DNA of 64,000 nucleotides. Source: Bilabrum cf. latius (taxonomy: Eukaryota; Bigyra: Bicosoecida; Bigyra; Bicosoecida). Positions within the stretch are counted from its first letter, which is position 1. Each line of letters begins with the position of its first letter. The translations under genes were made by a program, and so were the position numbers. The stretch lies in assembly GCA_965178125.1 (NCBI GenBank), contig OZ237738.1:310001-374000 (forward strand), read 5' to 3'. Shown here in pieces: positions 24,301 through 34,499 of the stretch. The notes under the pieces were generated by a model, which was not told where the DNA came from, ran no database searches, and worked only from the letters and a program-made list of their open reading frames with translations.

Positions 24301-27300
24301 TCACGCCAGCCCAAAGCCGCTGTCCTCCAAGCTCGCAACAGCAACCCGCAGCCTCCGCTCCACTTCGGATTGGTCGCTCAAGTCCGGCATGTCCACCCGG
24401 GAGAAGCACGTGTGTGCCACAGGCAGCGAAGCAGAGCTCGCCCCGCCTTTCTTCTGGAACTTTATCGGCCGATCTGGCTCCGGCAGCGCGCTGGATGCGG
24501 TTGCAAACAGCAAAAATCGCCTGGCCTCCACCTCGGAGAAGCTCCTCACCACCCCAAGGACGGCCTCCTTCAATCCCCCGCCTGAAGAGAAGCCACGGAA
24601 GGACAGGCGCTCTGCCACCTCTGCACCCGTGACTTTTTGCCTCCCTGCAACGATCTGCATCAGCTCAGTCCACCTGAAGAGCCTCAGATGAGCCTGGATG
24701 GGCAGAAACTGAAACCCCTTCCGTATGGCCTGCAGCGCTGCCCTGCGGCAACCCACCACGCGGGTCTCGGCAAATGCAGCGCAATACAGCTTTACGTTGG
24801 CAGCGGTTACGGGCCCTGAACTAGGCACCTTGCTGCAGACCGAGCCCGGGGGATGCCCACCCGCAGGTGCAGCCAGGTCCTCAAACTCGAGGCCCACAGC
24901 CTGCAGGTACTGATCGTCAGCCGCCAAAAGGTTGTGGAGGTTCTGGGCGGCGCGAGGGTCGAAGGCCGTGTAGTCCTCCATGGTGGCAGTTTCGGCCCCC
25001 GCGATAAACCTGAACACCGCAGGGTTGAATCGCAGTGGCAGCCTCACGTCATCGTATATGCTCTTCGCGAGCAGCCGCCCCACGGCCTCGTACTGATCCA
25101 GTCGGGAGGCTCGGGGAGCGGCGCCTGACGGAAGCTATCCATCTTCCAGCGGAAGGTACGTCGGATCCGCTGTTCCGTCCGTGTCTACCGCCCTCAAGAA
25201 TAGCTTCGGGGCTCCGCTGCTAGAGGCCGCGCGATCCCCTTCTCCTTCGCCCTCCGCGGAGACGGGGGCGCACAGGCCATCGAAGGTGAGCTGATACATC
25301 TCTCGCGTGAGCCCGCGAGCGTCTGCCCCTGCCTCTCCCTCGAACGCAACCTGGAAGTCAGCCAGCAGCTCCTGCGATGTCATTTTCATCACCTCCCGCA
25401 GAGTGTCTCTGGCTGCGGTGCGTCTTCGAATGCGCATGCTGCACTGCTTGAACTTCTCCCTCGTGTGCAGCAGGTCCATGAACTCGTTCAGAGCGGCGAT
25501 CTTTAGGTGAGTTCGCTCGTCTGCATCGGATCTAGATCGTTCCATTTGCGCGGGTCCTAGGCCAGCAATACTGATGCTTGACGAGCCCCCTCGCAAGCTG
25601 GTGGGCATCGCAGGCCTGCCTGCATATCGAAACACGTCGTGTTGTGTGCATTCGTATGCTCTCAGTCGCGCGGTGGGGTCTCGTTTCATAGCATCACGCA
25701 GTATTCCTTGCAATGCCTGCGCTTCGGGTGGCAATGAGGCCTACGAACTACTAGTACTCGCAGACGGCCACGAACCGGCAGCTGTGCCGCCAGAGGAACC
25801 ACCCGATGCACCGGAGACGGGCGGCCAGGTCTGCTGCAGCCTCACGGAGTCCGCACTTGTCCCTAGAAATGGTATGCTCCCAAAGATGGCAGCATGCATC
25901 CAAGAGGCACATCTCCAAATGTCCGAAGCAGCAGTGCCGCCGGGAGCTCCTAGCAGCAGCGGGGTACTCGCCATCCCCGCGCCGTACACAGCCTAGATAT
26001 CATCTAAACATGCGCCGTGCTGCGAGTTAACGTGTCCACTGCCTTTTCTGGACGAGCATACGCTAGCGTCCTCCGCGGCGCCCCGCTGCATAAATCCGCT
26101 CGTGGATGCCCACTCGGGGTGCGACCCACTTGCAGGTGTGGCGATCGACAGACCAGCGTCGATCCCGGTCGCATCCAGCAGGTCAGATTCCGACATTCTA
26201 GAGTCGTGCTGCCCACCTGCTTGGGCTGCACCATCAAGCGCGCCAGCATGCAGCCGGCCACTCGGCTCAGCCCTTGCGACAGCTCGCGGCTCATCCGAAC
26301 CGGCACGAGACCCAGCCATTGCATTGAGTCTCTTTGCAGCCGTCCGTGCCTTGAGAAGATCTTTTTCAGGTGCTGCCAGAGCCCTCTCGGGCGGCAGGTG
26401 ATCGTCCCTGCACAGCCCACCTGGGACGGCAGGCAGCCTGATCGCAGGCTACAAGAGAGCCCCGACTTGCATTACGATTAAGGCGGGGTCCTCGCTCTCC
26501 GAGGAGTTGCTACCGACTGCACCTGCTCCAGATGCAGGGCCAGGACCCGCGTTGTCGGCATCCGTAAAGAGCACTCGCTCGTCTTCCGCGACCTCGATGG
26601 AATCAAGACTGGCGCAACCAAACAAGGACCTCGAGTGCAGAACGTGCAATAGCCCAAAGATCCTTCTAAAAACGTCCAAAACGCGCCCAAGGGGCCATCC
26701 ACACGCGCATCGTACGCTCTATGCAGAGGTTTGGCATGCTGCTGGCCCAGATCCGCATAACGACTCGAGAATGGCTCGGCTAGATGCAGATAGTGCTCGG
26801 CGCGTTGGAACTGCCAGCCACTCCCGCAGGGTTAAGCCTACCATTCCGGCGGGAAGAGGCAGAGATGGCAGAATTACCATTACTCGCGGAGGCCCAGCCA
26901 ACGAATTCGCATGCTTCTCAGAGTTTGAGCTCTCGCTACCATCCGGTGCCCTCCCACCCTCGCTTCGACCACCTGCCCGTGCTGCACTGCCGTCTACCCC
27001 ATCTCTCGGAACGTGCGGCAGCTGTTCGATCAAGTGATCTGGGACGTCTTCCTTAAGAAGGACAACAGCGGCGGGTGCAACGATGTTAGTGGGATCAGCT
27101 GCCGCCAATTCCGCGGCAACTCGGATCGCGCTAGCACCCGCCGTTGCTCCCAGGCGGTGTGGCACAATCGGGAAAGACCAGGCATACAACCCACGCCTAG
27201 GACTGCATCGACCAACGCCGGCCATCTGCGCGGACGCTCGGCCAGTTGGAGTCTGCGATGCTGGATTGCCCGCACTCCCCAACGGCGAATCTGCCCCGGA

Positions 27301-28791
27301 CGGCAAGCAATCCTCAGCTTCGACCCCGGACGTGATCACTGCAGTAGCGGCGGCCGCAAGAGCATCAACCACCCATCCTGCAGCATCACCCTTGACCCTT
27401 AGCTGCAAAGTGCCGTCCGCGCGCTCTCCCAGCACCTCTAAGCTGTCCGGTGCTGCATCAGACACGGACTCGTCCCGAGAGGCGGTCTCCGGACCATCCA
27501 TGCACAGCTGCACGAGCGCCTTGGGGAGCGTCCCGGGATCCAGCCAGGCAGCCCCTGCCTCTGATGCAGCCTATCGAAATATGTGCACGCACTCGCCCCA
27601 TCCGCTCGCGTCTCCTGGCTGCCCCGCGCCACGCCCACCTGCCTGCGAGGTCATGGTCCCAGCTGTGGCTGCCACCAGCTGCATGGCTTCCTCTCTCTCC
27701 TGGTACTCTTGGATGACCCGCTGCATCTCGGCGTTCCTCTCTCGAAGCTGCGAAGGGGAAAACAAGACACGAAGAGCACGAAAACGGTTGCGCCTGGTTT
27801 AGTACAAGGTTGGCAGCCTGCTCGGATACGCGGCGGAAATTTATCATAAAAACACCCCCCTTGCATCAGCCATGCAATCTGCCCCGCATCTCACCCCTGA
27901 CAGCTCGTCCTATAACGCAGGGTCATGACTGTGCAATCCAACCGTGCCCATGTGGTGGTGCATGGGATGCGAAATGTGCTATGTTGATTGTGTCTGCAAC
28001 CGCATGAGGTCTCTGTTCTAGCTCTCATTTCCATCGAACGGATACGGTTGGCTTGCCGCCGGGGCCGAGGGGCTGGGCATCTCCGAAACCGTGGGCGATT
28101 CAAGGTCTTCCAGCGCCTGCATTGCTTCGTCTTGCGCCTGCTCAGCTGCCGATCGAGCGCCAAGGGCTACCGCGGGGCCCAGCATGCCGAATCGGTCCGT
28201 TGCGGCACCGTTGCCATCCACCACCAGCACGCCAGAATTGGTGCCAAGTCCCGGCAAATGAATTTGGTCCCGCTAGGCTCGTTCCATGGCAGCCCTGGAA
28301 AAGCTCGGTGGTGGTGGACCTGTCCCTCCAGCTGCCGCCCAAGCTCTTTCACCGGCACCAGCAGGGTCTGCCGCCAACGCTGCGTTCATAGCATCCCCCG
28401 GAAGATCCGTCGGTACTGATGGCAACTCAATTAGTTCAGTATGATCCTATTGCGGCTGTGGCTGCGACCCCTCGGGGCCCATTGGAGCGGGGAATGTACC
28501 AGGATGTTGGGGACCAAAGCCCGGGATCTGGGTACCAGCAGCCCTTCCAGATACTGTCCCCGTCAACATACTCGATTTAATTAATTCTGCTCTCGACATC
28601 AGATTCGAGCATTCTTTCCTGATCAATGCGCCGATCCTTGGATCCGGGAGAGCTCGGCCACCGTCCAGAAATAATTGAATCGCCTCTAGCATATTATTAT
28701 ACGCCGATAGTACGCTGCCAGCCGCTTCTTTTACTCCGGCCTATTCAACTAATCTAAACGCTCTGTCAATTTTATCTCTCGCGCTTGACAT
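24301..28791 (-). CDS. MIT domain - pseudokinase-like - HECT E3 ubiquitin ligase fusion
   Basis: Exons are 28791-27895 and 27747-24301; the intron has GTGAGA...TTCGCAG. The product is 1,447 aa, ends at TGA and contains about 12 in-frame TAGs. Residues 1-75 resemble a MIT domain (Ala-rich three-helix pattern with LSAYNNMLEAIQLFL), which in known proteins binds ESCRT-III tails. A coiled coil follows (LRERNAEMQRVIQEYQ, about 300). Residues about 500-1000 look like a degenerate protein kinase: VLHSRSL in place of HRD, FTDAD in place of DFG, later SDIWRC...GSIPF and MKRDPTARLRAYE matching subdomains IX and XI. The activation segment carries an insert of about 200 residues. A complete HECT domain fills about 1050-1447, with catalytic Cys near 1413 in HTCF and the usual GFGLA end. 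Ligase activity is expected; endosomal targeting through MIT is inferred. Confidence 0.82.
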
Positions 28792-28945
28792 GTCGCTGGA
28801 CTGTGGCGAAACCGGCCTCTGGAATTCGTGAGGAAAACGAACCCAGATTTGAACGTTCGCTGCGGGTTTGCTTTGGCCATCTTGTGGGCGCCTGGAATTC
28901 ATCTCAAATTTACTCAAGGCGAGAAATTTCCAAGCTACATCAGTG

Positions 28946-30003
28946 TCAACCCTGATCGCTTGCTGTCTGCAAGCTCGGCTCGCTGCTTGCATGCGTCGGG
29001 ATGTACATGCGTTGCAGCAAGCGCAGGACGCGCGGCGCTGCCACCCTCCTTCCCATCGCAACTGGATCAGTCCGTGCGACAGCTCCACTGCCCTGCGAAG
29101 CGGCAAGGAGAGCATGCAGGGCCCTTGGACAGGCCTCGCTGCCCCATCGCAAGAAACCGTCGTCCTACGACTCACCACGGGCAGCTCTGGCCAGCGCCTC
29201 TGATCCGCCTTTCCTACGCTTCGGCTTCATCGATGCTCCGAGCCTCGCGCCGGTGTTGCCATTGATGGCTGCCAGGAATGGCGCATCGTCTGAGAGCCCA
29301 AGCAGCCGGTCCTGGGGCGTAAGCCTGCGGCGGAAAGTCGGTCCTTGTCCTGGTCCTTGTCCTGGTCTCGGTCTCGGTATCCCGTTCGTGCCATTGAGAG
29401 GGGCTTCGCTCACCTGCGTCAACTCGGCAATGTTGCTCGTCGGTTCACGCGTACCTGTGCCCGAGCTAGTCGCTGCCCCTGCCCCTGCTGCTGCTGCTAG
29501 TGCCCTACTCGAGGACGCCAGAGCCCCACCCCTGCTTCGCTTGGCACCAATGGCCGCGTGCTGCAGGCCACTGTGAGCGAGTGCAGGGCCTGGTGCTAGC
29601 TTTTGACTCTTACGCTCACAACTGTCAGTATGGGCAGCCGTTCCAGAGTGTTTCATTCCCGTAGCGTTTGTCTGAGCATCACTGGAAGGCTCCAGCCATG
29701 CCAGCAGCGCAGCGGGTGCCACAGACCACAGCGTGCCCCCAGGCCACGGCCTCACCTTGGGCCGGCTCTAGCTGCTTTCAGAAGCACTCTTTGGCGCAGT
29801 ATCTCCGCCTGTGCCCATAGACCTTGAGGCTTTGCTTGCGGGGAACCGGTACGACACCGCAACCATGTCTGGTAGGCAGCTCACTGGGGAAGGTATCACC
29901 ACTGTCTGTGGGTCGGGACGGAGAGCTGTCGGCTGCAACCGCTTGACAGTATCAACCAGTAGTCTACATGCATTAGGTGCATCAGTGACACCCCTGCTAT
30001 CGT

Positions 30004-30065
<62 letters not shown>

Positions 30066-30592
30066 GTGGAGGTGCAATCAGAAGAGCCAACATCAGCTGC
30101 AGCCGGCTGTCCAACTGAACCATTCACCACTCTGCCTCTATCTGGGCGCTGCATACTCTACAGTCCCTGCACTGCCATCGCACGAGCAAGAATGCCTCGG
30201 CTAAGAGCTTCTGCGTAGGATTGAAGAACATCTTTGAGCGTGACATCACCAGCATTAGCACCAGCACCAGTACCAGCACCAGTACCAGCACCAGCACCAG
30301 CACCAGCACCAGCACCAGCACCAGCACCAGCACCAGCACCAGCACCAGCACCAGCACCAGCACCAGCACCAGCACCAGCACCAGCACCAGCACCAGCACC
30401 AGCACCAGCACCAGCACCAGCACCAGCACCAGTACTCAGCAAATTGTTCCCTGACCCGCTCGCCGTGGGGCCCCCTCCCACCCCTCCAGTATCTCCTGCA
30501 TCGGGGTGATCAGCCATGACGATGACAGAGCGAAGCGGCAGCAGCACCATCCGGCCCTGTCCCTGTCCCTGTCCCATGGCCACGTCTCCCTA

Positions 30593-30644
<52 letters not shown>

Positions 30645-31258
30645 ATGGCCACGTGTCCCTGCAGCCCCTCGAGGCACCATGCAACCAGCTTGTCGCTGCA
30701 GCTCAGGCATCGGCTGCGGCGCTCCGGAGGAATGTCGGAGCGGCCAGGCTTGAGCCTGCTTACACCCAAGGTCTGCCAATCCCTCGTGTCGGGCGGAGCC
30801 CCTGTGTTACTCGTGATTGCGGCAGCGGCGCCGGCGGCGCAAGGTTGACATTGCGGGGAGCCGGTCCAGTTGTACCTGGATGGGTCCTTCAGGAGGCGGC
30901 GCAAAGAGCAATCCCCGCATGGAGACTCACTCACTACAAAGTGCATAGAGCAGCTTTGGAGATGTTCGAACAGCTTGCTAGATCGACGGCTGCATCGCGC
31001 GAGAGCCACGACGAGCGAATGCTAGCAAAGAGCTTCAGCATGGCAGTCACTGAGCACACCGTCTTTGTGCTTAATGACTGTTTCATGACTGGGGCATCGG
31101 TTCCCGACACCTATGGCGCACACAATGGGATCTCGCCTGTCCGGATGCGTCGCGACAAGCGCGGCGAACACGCTCCAAGAATCTACGGGCACCGAGTGCC
31201 TTCCACGGAGTCTACTATAAGCTTCTAAAGAGGCATGAACGATGGCTTTATAATGCAT
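28946..31258 (-). CDS. ADAT1/ADAR-type adenosine deaminase with repeat-expanded insertions
   Basis: This is a single exon of 770 aa, ending at TGA. The deaminase signatures are in order: DCHAEAL (His ligand and catalytic Glu), SPCGDC (Cys ligand), then LKPGRSD and SCSDKL (second Cys ligand). The later LPLRSVIV and [10 protein letters not shown] segments match the C-terminal half of the A-deaminase fold. ADAT1 converts A37 to inosine in tRNA-Ala; that substrate is inferred from family. Between these motifs the frame runs through three simple repeats: Gln-Gly, Gly-Ala and poly-Ser. Together with other low-complexity sequence they lengthen the protein well beyond a typical ADAT1 of about 500 aa. 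Five TAGs are sense, one directly after HAEALC. The start at MHYKAIVH fits the family N-terminus. The gene is head-to-head with katanin p80. Confidence 0.8.
30005..30064 (-). repeat. (AGC)20 trinucleotide repeat encoding poly-Ser
   Basis: Twenty perfect GCT units on the plus strand read as AGC on the coding strand. They give a run of about 20 Ser inside the adenosine deaminase gene. The purity of the tract suggests recent expansion and length polymorphism. Confidence 0.95.
30247..30434 (-). repeat. Hexanucleotide repeat encoding (Gly-Ala)n
   Basis: About 30 units of ACCAGC on the plus strand encode alternating Gly-Ala on the coding strand of the deaminase gene. Edge units carry A-to-T and C-to-T changes, the interior is perfect. 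The unit length keeps the frame. Confidence 0.95.
30555..30644 (-). repeat. Hexanucleotide repeat encoding (Gln-Gly)n, containing a sense TAG
   Basis: Two blocks of CCCTGT (plus strand), at 30555-30575 and 30594-30644, read as CAG-GGA on the coding strand and give Gln-Gly. At 30590-30592 a CAG is replaced by TAG at the edge of the array, as expected if TAG and CAG are synonymous. Confidence 0.93.
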
Positions 31259-31427
31259 AGCAGTGCATTATTGCAACGTACATTCGGGGCTGACTTTCGG
31301 CAGTTGCACCTGGCCACGAGCGAACCTTCCCGAGCCTGCGAATACAGCGCGGCATATTGGCTCCACAAGAATCTACCTTGGGTTTTTTCCCATGGACACG
31401 TCAGCATAGGCCCCAGTTCGAAGCCCC
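31259..31427. promoter_or_regulatory. Presumed bidirectional promoter, deaminase / katanin p80
   Basis: This 169-bp gap separates divergent start codons and must hold both 5' regions. No TATA box or other defined element was recognised. Confidence 0.4.
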
Positions 31428-34355
31428 ATGGGGGCTGCAGCGGCTGCAAGGTCAACAGGATCGAGTTCAACGGACTCTCTTTTTGCTGCCGTTGCTCAGG
31501 CTCACGGCCACGATGATCCGATATCTGCGATAGAAACAAGCCCATTGTCCGGCCAAGCAATTGCTACTGGAGACGAAGCCGCGTGTATCAGGCTTTGGCG
31601 CGTCGGTCGGCCGGCCCCCCTCAGCAAACTTCGAGGAGGCAAGCGTGCGATTCGCAGCTTGCGATTTTCTCCAGATGAGCTTTGGCTGTCGGCCGGAGAC
31701 GCCGGTGGCTCTATTGCTTGTTTTGATCTAACTCGAATGCAGAGGTCGGCGATTTTACGCGGGCATGCGGCCTGTGTCCGCGACATGAGGTGGCACCCGA
31801 TGAATGCGACCGTGCTAGGTTCGAGCGGGGACGACAAGCTGGTTCGCATGACAGACGCCAGAAGCTCAAAAGAGTTTATAGCTTACAAAGGCCATAGCGC
31901 CCCGGTTGGTCCGATCCAGTTCAGCCCGGACGGCAGGTGGATTGCCTCAGGAGCGGACGACGGCGAGGTGCGCGTGTGGGACCTGACTGCCGGCAAGTGC
32001 ATTTCCCACTCGAGTGTGCACGATAATAGCATCGTCTCTCTCGATTTCCATCCACGCGAGCTCGCGCTGCTTAGCGCTTCTGCAGATCGCACGGTGTGCC
32101 TCTGGGGCATGGCACCGTTCGCCCCGAAACTACGGTCTTCCGCTCTGTCCTCGGCTCCCGTGTCTGCTGCCTTCATCGCGGGGGGCGAGGCGGCTGTCGT
32201 GGTCGGTCGAAGGTTCGTTCGCGTGCTTGGCATGTAGCAGCAAGGGTCTGATGCCGCGCCTGCCCAAGAGGCAGAGTCAGGTCCTGCATCAGGATCAGGG
32301 CGAGTCCTGCAGTCCGCCCCACAGGGCCCAGAGCCCGCATTCTTGTCCGCAGCAGGAGTAACGAGCCCCGAGGCGGCAGATCAGAGCTCAGACTCAACTT
32401 CGAGACCCCGATCGTTCACGCGTGCGACCGCCGTGGCCCTCGATTCGGTGCCTGTCCCATGGCGGTGCGACCCCGTTTCCGTATGGATCGGCAAAGACGC
32501 TAGGAGGACGAGGGTCTCGACGTTTCGCGGCAGCGAAGCGGCAGCAGGTGGCAAGGGACTGTTCGGCTGCATGGTGAATGGCACTCCGCAGAGGGGGTAC
32601 TTTCGGTCTTGGCTCGCAGACTGTCGCTCCCTTGCCCCGTTCAAGTCGTCGGCGGACGCGGTTGTAGATTCAAGCCTTGGTGCGGCGGTGGGAGCGGCGG
32701 GCTCGAAGAAGCAAGTGCGTCCAGTCGTTGGAAAATCTAGCAGCGATGGTATTCACAACCCAGTTGCAGCAGTGAGCTCCTCTACAACTCCAGGATCGAG
32801 CTCACGCGGCATGAATTCACCCCCTGCAGCCGCCAGCCCTGCAGCATAGAAACCGAGTCGATCAACTACGCCGCCTTTGGAACAGTACGCAGCAGTCGCT
32901 TCCTCGAAGCGATCTGCATCGCCGCTGGTCTCGCCTAGTAGATCTGCAAGTAGAGGCGGATTCGGACCAATAGAAAATAAGGTAGGGCGCACTTCCACGA
33001 GTACTGGGGCCGGGATTCGATTAGACACGCCGCCAGCTGAGCACCTTGAAAATGCAGAGCGCGACACGAGCAAGTCCAGTGCAGACTCGTCGGCGAACGC
33101 GCCTCGCATGGCGTTGAGGAGGCCACCCACAGCGATCGAGGTGAACATCGCGGGGCCCAGCATCGTGTTCGAAGAGTCTCTCGGCTTCGTGCCCTCGCAG
33201 CGGCACGAGAGTGTAGGCCTGCGACCTCAGGACTTCCTTCCAAGGCCTGGGTCTGCCGCAGCGCTGGGCGCCACTGGCGGAGGTAACCCCAGGTTGAGGC
33301 AGAGTCTTGCCTCACTGCGACAGGCAGGCAAAGCAGGGGCACCTGGTGGCAGCAAGCGCCGCCCAGATCAGTCCAGGGCGGCCTCACGAGCTGCTGCAGC
33401 TGGGAAGGTAGCTCGCAGGCCAGCGAGGAGCGGCCTTGCACCGAGGCCGCGAGGCGTCCAGGACGAGAGGCCGCCCTGGCGCAGCGTATTGGACGATAAC
33501 GACGACGAAATGTCGGGGAGCGGAGCAATGGGGCAGGGCGAGGGCAAAGAAGACGACGAAGGGGGCAGACCCGGTGGGCACGACGTCAGGCCTGCCAAGC
33601 TGCTCGGACTCACCAGTCAGCTGGACTCGTTCTCTGCAGCAGGCCCATTGCGCGGAGCTGCTGCCATGGCGGGTGCGAGAGCGCCTCATGACGGCCTGCA
33701 GCTGCTGACCGGCAGAGGAAGCAGCACTCTGCAAGGCGTGCTCAAGGACCGCCTAGCGAGCGTCAAGGTAGCAGCAGCTCACTGGGTTGCCGGTAACGTG
33801 ACCGAAGCCTGGCAAGCAGCAACGTCGAGCGGAGACATTGCGCTTGCGACCGATTTTATCGACCACGTCAGGCTTGGCTCCGGTGGGGCATCCCTTGAGG
33901 CTCTCGTTCGCGTGCTAGCCGTGGCTCGTGGGGCCTTTCAGGAGGCCGTCCCGCGCTTCGTGCAGTCGTCCGTGAAGTGCTCGCGCAGGCTGCTGTCGGC
34001 GTTTGCTCCTCTCATCGCTGAATGCATCGACCGTGGGGAGCTGCCGGAGGAATTGGAGGACGACAGGGACCTCAGCGGGGCACGGAGGGTCCGGATCGCG
34101 GCGAGGGCCGTCCGTCGCGCGGCTGCCCTGCGACCAGCCCTTGTCATGGCTGCCCAGCGCGGCGTGGTGCCGGGCGCTGGACACGCAGATGGTGCGAGGC
34201 CGCAGTCTTCGCGCCGCACCCTGCCAAAGGGGGCCATTCAAGAGTGCAAGAGGGCGCTGGCGGTGCTGGACGCGCAGCCGTGGTGGAGCGGTCAAGCAGC
34301 CGGCGCCCTCCGGTCTGATGTTGCCGAATTTGTGGCAGCCGCGCTTGACGAGTGA
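31428..34355 (+). CDS. KATNB1: Katanin p80 (regulatory WD40 subunit)
   Basis: This is a single exon of 975 aa, ending at TGA. About six WD40 blades fill residues 25-270 (FSPDGRWIASGADDGEVRVW, LDFHPRELALLSASADRTV). The blade order and the DLTAGKCIS/FHPxE pattern are typical of katanin p80. A long disordered linker contains GLRPQDFLP (about residue 595), the short motif preceding con80 in this family. The C-terminal con80 domain (about 750-975) binds p60 katanin to form the microtubule-severing complex at centrosomes and basal bodies. TAG at 32235 starts TAG-CAG-CAA, read as a Gln triplet, and TAG at 32847 is also sense; a standard-code reading would sever WD40 from con80. The start is the first Met before the first blade; an upstream exon cannot be excluded. 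The protein is longer than typical p80 because of the linker. Confidence 0.9.
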
Positions 34356-34499
34356 TCTCGTTTCGTGAGCCGGTGCATCGATGAATGGAGGGGAAGCTTG
34401 GAACACCTAACGTTGCCTTCTGGCTTCGCAATCATAATCAGACACATGCGCCCTACGCGCGCTAAACGTCTGGAGCAAACGCGTGATGACCGAACCAGC

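Noticed and set aside
28946-30517. A separate Gly-Ala/poly-Ser gene
   Set aside because: It is in the same frame as the upstream deaminase motifs, connected through one sense TAG, and resumes the C-terminal part of the deaminase fold.
30506-31228. Plus-strand ORF with a Ser-Leu repeat
   Set aside because: It is the antisense of the Gln-Gly repeat and deaminase motifs.
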